Positions 35,735 to 44,965 of a stretch of DNA of 64,000 nt are shown here, in pieces. How positions within the stretch are numbered: position 1 is the first letter of the stretch; each line of letters starts with the position of its first letter. The DNA is from Sphingobacterium composti (GTDB lineage: Bacteria; Bacteroidota; Bacteroidia; Sphingobacteriales; Sphingobacteriaceae). Where the stretch lies: assembly GCF_009829075.1 (NCBI RefSeq), contig NZ_WUQZ01000001.1:1-64000 (forward strand), given 5' to 3'. The notes under the pieces were generated by a model. It was not told the origin of the DNA. It saw nothing but the letters and a program-made list of their open reading frames with translations, and did no database searches. A program made the position numbers and the translations under genes.

Positions 35735-35767
35735 AACAAGCATTGTACTGTAATGTAAATGCTTGTT
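35735..35767. repeat. Hairpin in the gap between modules
   Basis: A perfect 10-bp inverted repeat AACAAGCATT/AATGCTTGTT with a 13-base loop. It has no T-run, so it is not an obvious terminator. The rest of the 343-bp gap (35670-36012) shows no convincing promoter or gene. Confidence 0.6.
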
Positions 35768-36012
35768 TGATAGTTGTTAACTGTTGCTTTAAAAATAAAT
35801 ATTGATTAATTAATTAGTTCATGATATCTTTAAAGCGTTAAAGCAATTTATTGTTTTAAAATAATTATATGTCTATCTGTTATCTGATTTTACGACAGTT
35901 ATGTTTCCAGAAGGAAGAAAATGGAATATTTTCTGAATGTAGCGATCGTGTGGCAAGGTTTGCTTGCTAATAGGATTTGGATAGATTTCACACTACCTAT
36001 ATTTAATTATTG

Positions 36013-36186
36013 ATGAGTAAACAAAAATACATTTCTCCCAAGGTGATTTGTTCTATTACCCTTTTAGAAGAAAGCGTAGTTGCTTCTTCTGTTATAGCTG
36101 AAGATAATTTAGAATTACGCGAGGTGATTCAGCGCTATGATTATGAAGAATTAGGAGGTGAAAGTAAAGATTTTTTTATTAATTAA
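36013..36186 (+). CDS. Small peptide of module 2, 57 aa
   Basis: ATG at 36013, TAA at 36184-36186, ending 4 nt before the ATG at 36191. It is a clear paralogue of the module-1 peptide: M-S-K-Q-K-Y-I-S-P-K-V, then L-L-E-E-S-V-V-A-S-S, an acidic middle and S-K-D-F at the end. Its position directly before a second fimbrillin-like lipoprotein repeats the module-1 arrangement, which is the best evidence that both small ORFs are real and act with the larger gene. Function unknown. Confidence 0.75.
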   Translation: MSKQKYISPKVICSITLLEESVVASSVIAEDNLELREVIQRYDYEELGGESKDFFIN

Positions 36187-36190
36187 TAAT

Positions 36191-37945
36191 ATGAGAATTC
36201 GTTACAACATTGTTCTGGTGTTATTTTTTATTATGTCGGGCTTTAACTTTTTATTGAGCAGTTGTACAAAGAATAATCCAGAGACCACAAATCAACCAAT
36301 AGTACTCGGAAAGGATCAACTTGCAGTTGATTTGGTCGTGGCACAAGAATATGGAGAAATGATGGACAAATCTGCTTCAATTTCTAGTGGGAATGAAAAT
36401 ATACAGACGGCTCAATCTGGAGACTTATTTGTAGAGATATCCTCATCATCGAGAAAGAAATCTGATAAAATTGCTGATGTTAATCTTCCTAATACAAATT
36501 TAATAAGTCTTCCTTATCGAACTCCATATAAGATTATAGTCTTAAATAGTGAAAATGAATATGTAGCAGAAAAAGTAGCTTATTCAGGTGTTGCTATCAG
36601 TTTTGACATTGTCTTAGAGCCTACTTATAAGGTAATAGCATACACCTATAATACTTCAGATACACTTCTGTATACGCACAAATTAGGTTCTCTAGACAAT
36701 AGAACTGTTTTATCTAAACCGTGGATTGTTCCAAATAGAGAATTTTATTATGCTACATCGCCAATTTATGTTGATGCTCAAGGGAAAAAGAAAATAAGTT
36801 TGAAGTTTATTCCTAAAGTAGCACGGATAGGAATAAGTATAAATGTAGAAGCTATTTTCGCTAAAATACAAGGGCCGATAAAATTGCAAACGTTGAATAA
36901 CAACTATTTTAAGGGAGGTAAATTTAACCTTTTAGATCAATCTATTTCCAATGTAGGTGCTCAGCCTTCTTTTAGTGCTGTTGATCTTAATGGAAATATT
37001 GTGGCAACCTCTGTCATGGATCGGTATGTAAGCAGTATCTCGAATGCATATACAGGCAACTCCGTGGTGACAGGATACTTTTATACATTGGTAGAGAATG
37101 ATGGAAGAATTGCTGAGCAAGAGGGGGCTTCAAATTATTTTGCTCGGGTAAATTTTGTCGGTAATAGCATTACTGGAACATTGAACAATGAAATTGTGTA
37201 TACTGAAACACATCGTGTTAATAATGCTGATCTCCCATTGAAAGAAAAATTAGATCATACATTTAGTTTTTCGGATGGTTTTACGGGGTTAGCACTAGGG
37301 AAGAGTAAGACATTTACTTTTAAAATATATAGAGGATTTCCTTATAATAATTTACTGTGGTCAACGACAAATTTAATACATACGGGTGGAGTAAATTATA
37401 GAACCGAAAGTTACATATTTAGACGGTATCCTTATGATGGGTTTCAGCAGCCTGCAAAAGATTATTGGGCTCCGAATAAATTAATACCAGGAGTTTCTTC
37501 CAATGATGTTAATACCGGTGATCCATGCAGTAAAGTATTTCCTGTTAATGAGTGGAGGATGCCTACATTAAGTGAATTTGAAGCTTTATTTAATACTGGT
37601 TCAGGCTTGACGAGAAGTCGTAATCTTAGTGATAATCTGTCCGTACAAAGACATACATTGATAAGAAATACTACAAATACTTCAAGTGAAATAAAATTCT
37701 ATTACTTTGGTCGAGCGGGGCTTTCGGTTTCTAATGGTGTGCCATATTATACTTATTATAACGATAGTGAAGAGGTAGGAGGAGAAGCAAACTATTTATT
37801 CAAAGAGAATACTGGTAATGTAATTTCCGAAAAGCACTACTATACAGCTGCCTGGCAAACCCTTTATTACGGGAATTCAACACTGACAAATGAGGCAAAT
37901 AGGTTTCGTAATGTAAGGTGTGTACGTTCAATACCAACAAATTAA
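36191..37945 (+). CDS. Fimbrillin-like surface lipoprotein, module 2
   Basis: 584 aa from ATG 36191, which gives a compact lipoprotein signal ending L-L-S-S-C25. A GTG at 36158 would overlap the small peptide gene and lengthen the signal unnaturally. The C-terminal region shares with module 1 L-W-S-x-T-N-L, D-Y-W, D-P-C-S-K-V-F-P and W-R-M-P-T, F-Y-Y-F-G, and the ending V-R-C-V-R. The N-terminal regions are far less alike, as expected for fast-evolving surface proteins. It probably sits in the outer membrane. Adhesin or pilus-tip function is inference. Confidence 0.72.
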   Translation: MRIRYNIVLVLFFIMSGFNFLLSSCTKNNPETTNQPIVLGKDQLAVDLVVAQEYGEMMDKSASISSGNENIQTAQSGDLFVEISSSSRKKSDKIADVNLPNTNLISLPYRTPYKIIVLNSENEYVAEKVAYSGVAISFDIVLEPTYKVIAYTYNTSDTLLYTHKLGSLDNRTVLSKPWIVPNREFYYATSPIYVDAQGKKKISLKFIPKVARIGISINVEAIFAKIQGPIKLQTLNNNYFKGGKFNLLDQSISNVGAQPSFSAVDLNGNIVATSVMDRYVSSISNAYTGNSVVTGYFYTLVENDGRIAEQEGASNYFARVNFVGNSITGTLNNEIVYTETHRVNNADLPLKEKLDHTFSFSDGFTGLALGKSKTFTFKIYRGFPYNNLLWSTTNLIHTGGVNYRTESYIFRRYPYDGFQQPAKDYWAPNKLIPGVSSNDVNTGDPCSKVFPVNEWRMPTLSEFEALFNTGSGLTRSRNLSDNLSVQRHTLIRNTTNTSSEIKFYYFGRAGLSVSNGVPYYTYYNDSEEVGGEANYLFKENTGNVISEKHYYTAAWQTLYYGNSTLTNEANRFRNVRCVRSIPTN

Positions 37946-37966
37946 TTCTTCTTCATATTAAACATT

Positions 37967-37997
37967 AAGAGGCCGTCTCAAATTGAGACAGCCTCTT
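37967..37997. terminator. Bidirectional terminator after module 2
   Basis: Stem AAGAGGC/GCCTCTT plus inner GTCTCA/TGAGAC across one mismatch, followed by T-rich sequence. It lies between the lipoprotein gene and the convergent response-regulator gene. Confidence 0.82.
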
Positions 37998-38003
37998 TTA
38001 TAT

Positions 38004-38690
38004 TTAAGTTACCAAAAGTTTGTAACCTCTGCCGTGTACATTCACAATTTCTACACTAGCATCTTCTTTTAGGTATTTGCGTAGTTTACTCAAAAATACA
38101 TCCATACTTCTGCCGGTGAAGTAATTGTCATCGTGCCAAATCTTTTTCAAAGCTTCTTCGCGTGTCAATACATCATTCTTTTTCAAGCAAAGAAGTCGTA
38201 ACAATTCAGCTTCTTTTGTAGAAAGTTTTTGCTTTTGCCCTTTGTATGTAATAATCTGACTTGTATAATCAAAGAAATAGTTTCCAATTTCGAATTTATC
38301 TGCAAATTCTTCTTCCTTATCTTTTGAAGCGCGTTTTAATAGCGCATTGATGCGTAGCAATAATTCTTCAACTCGGAATGGTTTAGTAATATAGTCATCA
38401 CCTCCTAATTCGAATGCCTGCGTTTTATCTTCCATCATTCCTTTTGCAGTAGCAAAAATTATGGGAATAGTACTATTGATTTTGCGTACTTCTTTTCCAA
38501 GTGTAAATCCATCCTTTTTGGGCATCATGACATCAAATATACATAAGTCAAATTCACTTTTGCGAAATTCTTCCAATGCTTTATCACCATCAATTGATAA
38601 TGTGACATCAAATTTTCCTTTTAATACAAGATAATCTTTTAGTAATTCACCAAGATTTGGATCATCCTCTGCTAATAATATTTTTTGCAT
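38004..38690 (-). CDS. OmpR-family response regulator (RprY-like)
   Basis: 228 aa. Receiver domain with the acidic pocket E8-D9-D10, phospho-acceptor D53 in I-F-D-V-M-M-P-K-K-D-G, T81 and K103. The C-terminal winged helix has L-S-T-K-E-A-E-L-L-R-L-L and V-N-V-H-G-R-G-Y-K-L. It is most like Bacteroidota regulators of the RprY type. It follows its kinase by 20 bp. Targets are unknown. It is convergent with, not divergent from, the lipoprotein modules, so a link to them is only positional. Confidence 0.9.
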   Translation of the reverse strand: MQKILLAEDDPNLGELLKDYLVLKGKFDVTLSIDGDKALEEFRKSEFDLCIFDVMMPKKDGFTLGKEVRKINSTIPIIFATAKGMMEDKTQAFELGGDDYITKPFRVEELLLRINALLKRASKDKEEEFADKFEIGNYFFDYTSQIITYKGQKQKLSTKEAELLRLLCLKKNDVLTREEALKKIWHDDNYFTGRSMDVFLSKLRKYLKEDASVEIVNVHGRGYKLLVT

Positions 38691-38710
38691 AAGTTTTTAC
38701 TATTTATTGA

Positions 38711-40549
38711 TTACTTTTTCAGTGGTAGTATCACCTCAAAAGTTGTGCCTTTGTCTTTTTCGCTTTTCACTGTTATTTTTCCGTCAAACCTTTTTACTAT
38801 GTCATTTACATAACTCAAGCCTAATCCAAATCCCTTTACATTATGAAGATTTCCTGTAGGAATACGGTAGAATTGGTCAAAAATTTTCTCTTGTTGGTCT
38901 TTAGTCATTCCCATTCCTTTGTCCGTGACCGAAATTATAACTTTATTATTCGAGTTATAGGTTTTGACAGAGATGTCAGGGGAATTAAGACTATATTTTA
39001 TTGCATTATCAACTAAATTAAACATTACATTTGATAGATGCAATTCATCTCCTATCACCAAATCTTGTTTGGCATTTAATTCCTGATTGAGTACACCATT
39101 TGCTTTGTCAATTTGCAGATGCATACTTTCTAATACATCTTCAACAATATTATTAATACGGACATCTGTACGTTCAATCTTTAAATCCTCTTTCTCTAAT
39201 TTAGCGATATTTAATACTCTTTCGATGTGGTTTCCTAGGCGTACATTTTCGTCGTAAATAATGTTAGCTAATTTGTTAACGCGCTTCTCATCAGAGTTGA
39301 TTTCAGGATCACGAAGAGATTCACTGGCAATCATTATTGTAGCTACTGGAGTTTTGAATTCGTGCGTCATATTATTGATGAAGTCAGTCTTCATCTCAGA
39401 TATTTTTTTCTGCTTAAATATGATGCTTAGCGTATAGGCAAAACAACCAACTAATAGCGCGAATAAAGCAATAGTAGGAAATAGCAAATAACTAATGTTT
39501 TTGGCTATAATATTCTTTTTATTAGGAAAGTATATTGAAAGTCGTCCTCGAGATTCTCCAATATCACCTTTGAATAAATCTGTCGTATAGCGAGTTAATT
39601 TTTCGGGTTCTAATAAACTTTTGGGGTCAGAAGTCTGATAGATCAATTTAAAATGATCACGAATCTCCATATTAAAAGGAGAATGAATGTCTCTGCCCGC
39701 TAATTCCTGCTGAATCAATTGCTGCACTCGACTCGTATTTATGCGTTTATGTAATGGTCTGTTCGCTAGTTGTACACTCATTGCCACATCTTCTACAATT
39801 GTTGATTTCTTGCCACTCAAAATTGCGACAGTGTCAAATAAAGTAGTAGGATTAGATTCAGCTAATAAATCTTCACGAATTTTATCCAGCTGTCCAAGCA
39901 AATCGGTTATACGTTTGTTTATTTTGATGTCTTCTTTTGGTGGGAGTGTGGCAATTTGGTACCAATTTACAAAACCTGTTAATATGTCAAATTCTGAAAT
40001 AACATATCGAACGGAATCGTCCTGAGCAGCAATTTTTGGTACTTCTCTAGTTGCAGAAACGATAACATAAGTGTTAGCTAAAGTAGTGCCTAATATCGGC
40101 TCTTGTTCTAATCTAATCTGAATAAAACGTCTGTTTTGTTTGATTCTATAATATGTTTCATAAAACCAATTATCAATTGGTGTAACATTAGGATATCTTG
40201 ATTTTAGTTCTTCATCAGCATCTTTAAACTTTTGATAATTATTTTGCTGTTTTATTCTTAGACGATCTATCTCTTCTTGTATACTGAGCTGTTGCGCTAG
40301 TTTCTGTTGTTTTTTTTGTTCAAAAATATATTTGTCTCGGTTTACCCTCGATTGAACTTTTGCAAAATCCAACACTTCTGATTTTTCGATTTCTGAAGCA
40401 ACTTTTGACAGTGATGTATTTACTTTTTCGTCAAAAAGTTGAGACTCTTGAAGATAGGTTTCACGGATAAAATAATACTGCATCGCCATTACGCCGAGTA
40501 ATGCAATGGACATCAACCAAATGATTAATGAGATGCTTTTTTTCTTCAT
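38711..40549 (-). CDS. Sensor histidine kinase (RprX-like)
   Basis: 612 aa. Transmembrane segment 1 at about residues 7-26, a long periplasmic sensor (about 27-345) with a coiled-coil-rich stretch near 70-110, and segment 2 at about 350-375. The H-box has M-T-H-E-F-K-T-P with the phospho-acceptor His near residue 394. The N-box has N-L-V-D-N-A-I-K-Y-S, and G1/G2 boxes D-K-G-M-G-M and G-F-G-L-G-L-S-Y-V follow. It is paired with the downstream response regulator. The signal is unknown. Confidence 0.92.
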   Translation of the reverse strand: MKKKSISLIIWLMSIALLGVMAMQYYFIRETYLQESQLFDEKVNTSLSKVASEIEKSEVLDFAKVQSRVNRDKYIFEQKKQQKLAQQLSIQEEIDRLRIKQQNNYQKFKDADEELKSRYPNVTPIDNWFYETYYRIKQNRRFIQIRLEQEPILGTTLANTYVIVSATREVPKIAAQDDSVRYVISEFDILTGFVNWYQIATLPPKEDIKINKRITDLLGQLDKIREDLLAESNPTTLFDTVAILSGKKSTIVEDVAMSVQLANRPLHKRINTSRVQQLIQQELAGRDIHSPFNMEIRDHFKLIYQTSDPKSLLEPEKLTRYTTDLFKGDIGESRGRLSIYFPNKKNIIAKNISYLLFPTIALFALLVGCFAYTLSIIFKQKKISEMKTDFINNMTHEFKTPVATIMIASESLRDPEINSDEKRVNKLANIIYDENVRLGNHIERVLNIAKLEKEDLKIERTDVRINNIVEDVLESMHLQIDKANGVLNQELNAKQDLVIGDELHLSNVMFNLVDNAIKYSLNSPDISVKTYNSNNKVIISVTDKGMGMTKDQQEKIFDQFYRIPTGNLHNVKGFGLGLSYVNDIVKRFDGKITVKSEKDKGTTFEVILPLKK

Positions 40550-40651
40550 TTAGTACAAAAATAATAATGATTATTAGTTAATGTGTTGATTTAACAGAAT
40601 TTAACTTGAATTTCAATAGTGGAATTAATAATTTTAATATACTAATAATCA

Positions 40652-41014
40652 ATGTATATGAGGTCAATTGTTTTATTTTTTAGTATTTCTGTACTATCAT
40701 TAATGAGTGCTAAAGCACAAGAAAAGAAAATTAACATAAATCCAAAGCATTTTTCTATACCTAAAATTGAATTCCCATCAACGGATTCATTGAATACTTT
40801 TAAGTCGAAAAAATTAGATTCATTACTAATATCAATTGACAGATCGGTAAATATGCCAAATGCGTATACTGAAAGTAAATTAGTTGATCAAATGCCTATA
40901 AAAAAGCTGGATGGAATAGGATTAGCACCTATGCCAGGAACAGAAAATCTTGATAGGTTAGAAATAAAAAATAGAATGGATTCGCTAAGGCAGCGCGACA
41001 AGGATAAAAAATAA
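40652..41014 (+). CDS. Small hypothetical exported protein, 120 aa
   Basis: Not recognised. The signal peptide is residues 1-23 (ends S-A-K-A-Q). The mature part is short, lysine/proline/aspartate-rich and without cysteine, with no repeats. It is divergent from the histidine kinase gene across 102 bp, so it could share regulation with it. ATG at 40652 or 40658 are equally possible starts. Its 3' end lies in the terminator hairpin. Confidence 0.65.
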   Translation: MYMRSIVLFFSISVLSLMSAKAQEKKININPKHFSIPKIEFPSTDSLNTFKSKKLDSLLISIDRSVNMPNAYTESKLVDQMPIKKLDGIGLAPMPGTENLDRLEIKNRMDSLRQRDKDKK

Positions 41015-41044
41015 TCAGGCGAGATTTATCTCGCCTGATTATTT
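41009..41044. terminator. Bidirectional terminator between exported protein and pyk
   Basis: A perfect 16-bp stem (41009-41024 with 41029-41044) and loop TTTA. It contains the stop codon of the upstream gene and ends 4 bp before the pyk stop. Confidence 0.88.
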
Positions 41045-41047
41045 CTT

Positions 41048-42478
41048 TTATTGAACCACTGAAACGCGGATCGTATTAGTTTTACCTTTTTTGTGCAATG
41101 GTGTAGAGGCTGTGTTGATCACAATCTGTCCTGGATCTACCAATTGATTATCTTTCAGCAATTCATTCACATCTTGAATTGTGCCATCAGTACTTTCAAA
41201 TTTTTCGTAGATAAATGTGCTTACACCCCAAACTAAGCTTAATTGATTCAACAATTGTGTGTTGCCTGTGAAGACATAGATGTTTGCATCAGGACGGTAG
41301 CTTGATGTTTCCAGTGCAGTATAACCAGATGAAGTCATAACTACGATCGCAGAAGCATTTGTTTTTTCGGCTAAGTAAATCGATGACCCACAAATTGAAT
41401 CTTGGATTACAGTCTCAGGATTCGAAGCATCATTTCTAGCGTTATAATAAGGATACGAAGTCGATTCTACGTGTGTAATGATTTTAGCCATTGTTTCGAT
41501 AACGATCTCAGGAAATTCTCCGACAGAGGTTTCACCACTCAACATTACAGCATCAGCACCATCCAAAACTGAGTTTGCTACGTCATTTACCTCAGCACGT
41601 GTAGGGCGTGGTGTAGTAATCATACTCTCTAACATTTGCGTAGCGATGATTACTGGTTTTGACAAGTTACGGCACTTTTGAACAATAATTTTTTGCAATC
41701 CTGGAACTTCTTCCATTGGTAATTCCACACCTAAGTCTCCACGAGCTACCATGATAGCATCAGTAGCTTCGATGATTGCATCAATATTTTCTATAGCTTC
41801 TGGCTTTTCGATTTTTGCAATTACTTTAGCATGGCTACCTTTAGCAGCAATGATTTCTTTACATTGAGCGATATCTTCAGCCGAACGAACGAATGACATC
41901 GCGATCCAATCTGCACCATGATCTAAAGCGAAGTTCAAATTATCTAAATCTTCTTCTGTCAATGAAGGGATTGAAACTTTTGTATTAGGAAGATTCACCC
42001 CTTTACGTGAAGTAAGAATACCTCCGTGAACTACTTCACAGATTACAGAATCTTTGTGATTAGTTGATAATACTCGCAATTGCAATTTACCATCATCTAA
42101 TAATATAATTTCGTTTTCTTTAACGTCGTTAGGGAAATTCTCATAAGTGATATAAACTCTTTTTTCATCACCTATTAATTCTTGTGTAGTCATTTCGATT
42201 TGCGTGCCATTAACAAGCATCGCGCCACCTTCCTTCATTTTACCGATGCGGATTTTTGGACCTTGTAGATCGGCTAATATTGCAACGTGAAAGGGGTGTT
42301 CTTCGTTGATTTCCTTAATAGTGTTGATTACTTTTAAATGGTCCTCTTGGCTACCATGCGAAAAGTTTAGTCTACATACATCTACACCTTTAGCGATCAG
42401 TTGAGTTAATACTTCTTTTTGAGCTGATGCTGGGCCTAGTGTTGCAACTATTTTCGTTCTTTTTTGAATTTTCTTCAT
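41048..42478 (-). CDS. pyk: Pyruvate kinase
   Basis: The final ATP-forming step of glycolysis. ATG at 42478 gives the standard N-terminus (R-T-K-I-V-A-T-L-G-P-A-S); a longer frame to 42517 adds 13 non-conserved residues. The active-site block has I-A-K-I-E-K-P-E-A near residue 220, M-V-A-R-G-D-L-G-V-E-L-P and T-R-A-E-V-N-D-V-A-N-S-V-L-D-G-A-D-A. 476 aa is typical. It is probably monocistronic; the IPExxxVDY gene upstream is on the same strand, 126 bp away. Confidence 0.95.
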   Translation of the reverse strand: MKKIQKRTKIVATLGPASAQKEVLTQLIAKGVDVCRLNFSHGSQEDHLKVINTIKEINEEHPFHVAILADLQGPKIRIGKMKEGGAMLVNGTQIEMTTQELIGDEKRVYITYENFPNDVKENEIILLDDGKLQLRVLSTNHKDSVICEVVHGGILTSRKGVNLPNTKVSIPSLTEEDLDNLNFALDHGADWIAMSFVRSAEDIAQCKEIIAAKGSHAKVIAKIEKPEAIENIDAIIEATDAIMVARGDLGVELPMEEVPGLQKIIVQKCRNLSKPVIIATQMLESMITTPRPTRAEVNDVANSVLDGADAVMLSGETSVGEFPEIVIETMAKIITHVESTSYPYYNARNDASNPETVIQDSICGSSIYLAEKTNASAIVVMTSSGYTALETSSYRPDANIYVFTGNTQLLNQLSLVWGVSTFIYEKFESTDGTIQDVNELLKDNQLVDPGQIVINTASTPLHKKGKTNTIRVSVVQ

Positions 42479-42604
42479 TTGAGTTTTATTCTTTATTACT
42501 AATGACACCCCAATCATATCATTTTATTTGACAGGATGTAATGTTTAGGCATAATTATTATCAATATTTTCAAAGTGTATATTTTACACTTTGAAAAATG
42601 ACTG

Positions 42605-43102
42605 CTAAAATATTAGATTTTCTTTAGATTTCAATGCAGTTGGTTCAATTTCTTTTACTAGCATGATATCTTTTATCGATTTTAAATTATCGATAAGTTT
42701 AATTAGATCTTCTTCGTCTATATAGTTTTTAATAAGCATGAAATAGTCAAAACTTGGTATTTCTGAAATTAGAACGCCATTTTCTAAGCTCTTATTGTTT
42801 ATTATATAGTATTCGTACTCAAAATTTTCGCAACAATATCGATACACTGGAAAATGGTGAGTAACGATTTTATTTTTAGATTTTTCTGTAATAATATGGT
42901 AATCTAGTTCTTCTTGTAATTTAGATTTTAGGTTTCCATTATGATCAATGGGAGACTCCTTTCCAAACTGGAACTGCAAGCCAGTATGCTTGTTGATAAA
43001 GTGACAAAGTCTATAATCTCTTAATGATGAGCTAATACCTATTAAAGTGAAATCCAGCTCTAAGTCGAAGTCAAGATCTAATTTAAAAGTTACTTTGTTC
43101 AA
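42605..43102 (-). CDS. IPExxxVDY family protein
   Basis: 165 aa with the family landmark near residue 113 in the form E-I-P-S-F-D-Y-F-M-L-I-K (I-P-x(3)-D-Y). The family is small, restricted to Bacteroidota as far as I know, and typically encoded near acpP and pyk, as here. Its biochemical role is unknown. No ATG fits; TTG at 43102 is the first sensible start. It is divergent from acpP across 268 bp. Confidence 0.75.
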   Translation of the reverse strand: MNKVTFKLDLDFDLELDFTLIGISSSLRDYRLCHFINKHTGLQFQFGKESPIDHNGNLKSKLQEELDYHIITEKSKNKIVTHHFPVYRYCCENFEYEYYIINNKSLENGVLISEIPSFDYFMLIKNYIDEEDLIKLIDNLKSIKDIMLVKEIEPTALKSKENLIF

Positions 43103-43306
43103 TTTTTTAGCGTAAATTGTTTGTTATACGAAATTACAATAAATATATATGATAAAGGAATATCTGTCTAAAAAAGTAAACTTTTCTTGTATTTGCTTGT
43201 TGGAATTAGTATTATTGATTTAAATATTTACAACCTTATTGGAGGTGAGAATAGGAGCTGTCACAGGCATTCGTTCTTATTATTTTGTACTTAAATATCT
43301 AAAAGG

Positions 43307-43337
43307 TTTGATATTTGAGTAAATTTATTTTTCTTTG
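43307..43337 (+). promoter_or_regulatory. Promoter for acpP-fabF-rnc
   Basis: TTTG (43307-43310), a 19-bp spacer and TTTCTTTG (43330-43337), one mismatch from TAnnTTTG. The acpP start is 33 bp downstream. Confidence 0.6.
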
Positions 43338-43370
43338 CACAGATTTATTAAACAATTAAACTATTTAATC

Positions 43371-43607
43371 ATGTCAGATATCGCATCAAGAGTAAAAGCA
43401 ATTATCGTTGAAAAGTTAGGTGTAGATGAAAACGAAGTAACACCAGAAGCTTCTTTCACGAATGATTTAGGTGCAGACTCACTTGATACAGTTGAGTTGA
43501 TCATGGAATTCGAAAAAGAATTTAACGTAGCAATTCCTGATGACCAAGCTGAAAACATCAGCACAGTTGGAGAAGCAGTTGCTTACTTAGAGAAAAACGT
43601 TAACTAA
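43371..43607 (+). CDS. acpP: Acyl carrier protein
   Basis: 78 aa starting at ATG 43371 (M-S-D-I-A-S-R-V); a longer upstream frame adds 12 non-conserved residues. The phosphopantetheine site S37 lies in G-A-D-S-L-D-T-V-E. It is acidic throughout. It carries acyl chains in fatty-acid synthesis and is followed by fabF after 27 bp. Confidence 0.97.
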   Translation: MSDIASRVKAIIVEKLGVDENEVTPEASFTNDLGADSLDTVELIMEFEKEFNVAIPDDQAENISTVGEAVAYLEKNVN

Positions 43608-43634
43608 CTAATTTTATTAGGCCAAACATAATAA

Positions 43635-44888
43635 ATGGAGCTTAAGAGAGTAGTTGTAACAGGATTAGGCGCACTTACACCAATAGGTAACACAGTTCCC
43701 GAATTTTGGGAAGCGTTAGTTAATGGTGTAAGTGGTGCTGCTCCTATTACGCATTTTGATGCGTCTAAATTTAAAACTCAATTTGCTTGCGAAGTTAAAA
43801 ATTTCGATCCTCTGCAATATATGGATCGGAAAGAAGCTCGCAAGGTTGATCCTTTTGTGCAATACGCTATTGCTTCTACTGATGAAGCAGTTAAGGATGC
43901 AGGATTGGATTTTGATAAATTAGACAGAAACCGTATTGGAGTCATTTGGGGAGCAGGTATTGGAGGATTAACTACTTTTACAGAAGAGATTTTTTCTTTT
44001 TCAAAAGGGGATGGGACACCACGTTTCAATCCATTCTTTATTCCTAAAATGCTTATTGATATCGCACCAGGACACATTTCAATGCGTCATGGATTGCGCG
44101 GGCCAAATTTTTCAGCAGTATCTGCTTGTGCGTCTGCTACCAATGCAATGATTGATGCATTTACTTATATCCGTATGGGTAGAGCAGATATCATTATTAC
44201 TGGTGGTTCGGAAGCAACAGTAAACGAAGCTGGAATTGGAGGTTTTAATGCCATGCATGCTTTATCAACTCGCAATGACGACCCAAAAACCGCTTCGCGT
44301 CCTTTTGACAAGGATAGAGATGGATTTGTTTCAGGTGAAGGTTCAGGAGCCATTATATTAGAAAGTCTTGAACATGCGTTAGCGCGTGGTGCTAAGATTT
44401 ATGCTGAAGTAGTGGGAGGTGGTATGAGTGCTGATGCACATCATATTACAGCTTCTCATCCAGATGGTCTGGGTGCCAAATTGGCGATGACTATGGCTGT
44501 TAAGGATGCTGGAATGGAGTTTTCGGACATTGATTATATCAATGTACATGGTACTTCAACTCCAGTGGGAGATATTAGCGAAACAAAAGCTATTGTTGAT
44601 TTATTTGGCGAACATGCTTATAAATTGAACATTAGTTCTACTAAGTCAATGACTGGTCACTTGTTGGGTGCAGCTGGTGCTGTAGAGGCAATTGCTTCTA
44701 TTCTAGCTGTAAAAAATGATGTTGTCCCTCCGACGATTAATCATTTTACAGATGATCCAGAAATTGATAACAATTTGAATTTTACATTCAATACAGCTCA
44801 AAATCGCGTCGTAAATGCGGCATTGAGTAATACTTTTGGATTCGGTGGTCACAATGCTACTGTAATCGTTAAAAAGTATGTAGGTTAG
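43635..44888 (+). CDS. fabF: 3-oxoacyl-[ACP] synthase II
   Basis: Elongation condensing enzyme of type II fatty-acid synthesis. The nucleophile C165 lies in S-A-C-A-S-A-T-N. The catalytic histidines are in V-H-G-T-S-T-P and H-L-L-G-A-A-G, with N-T-F-G-F-G-G-H at the C-terminus. 417 aa is standard. It is cotranscribed with acpP and ends at a hairpin before rnc. Confidence 0.97.
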   Translation: MELKRVVVTGLGALTPIGNTVPEFWEALVNGVSGAAPITHFDASKFKTQFACEVKNFDPLQYMDRKEARKVDPFVQYAIASTDEAVKDAGLDFDKLDRNRIGVIWGAGIGGLTTFTEEIFSFSKGDGTPRFNPFFIPKMLIDIAPGHISMRHGLRGPNFSAVSACASATNAMIDAFTYIRMGRADIIITGGSEATVNEAGIGGFNAMHALSTRNDDPKTASRPFDKDRDGFVSGEGSGAIILESLEHALARGAKIYAEVVGGGMSADAHHITASHPDGLGAKLAMTMAVKDAGMEFSDIDYINVHGTSTPVGDISETKAIVDLFGEHAYKLNISSTKSMTGHLLGAAGAVEAIASILAVKNDVVPPTINHFTDDPEIDNNLNFTFNTAQNRVVNAALSNTFGFGGHNATVIVKKYVG

Positions 44889-44910
44889 TATTGAATAAAG
44901 ATAAATGGAT

Positions 44911-44944
44911 AAATAGGTAGTTTATATTTTTAAACTACCTATTT
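44911..44944 (+). terminator. Terminator or attenuator between fabF and rnc
   Basis: A 14-bp perfect stem AAATAGGTAGTTTA with its complement and a six-base loop, followed by a weak T-rich stretch. It lies 22 bp before the rnc start, so it may be a processing site rather than a full stop. Confidence 0.65.
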
Positions 44945-44965
44945 CTTCTTTGTAGAGTTTGGGAA

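Noticed and set aside
36158-36190. GTG start for the second lipoprotein
   Set aside because: It overlaps the small peptide gene and spoils the compact lipoprotein signal; ATG 36191 matches the module-1 spacing.
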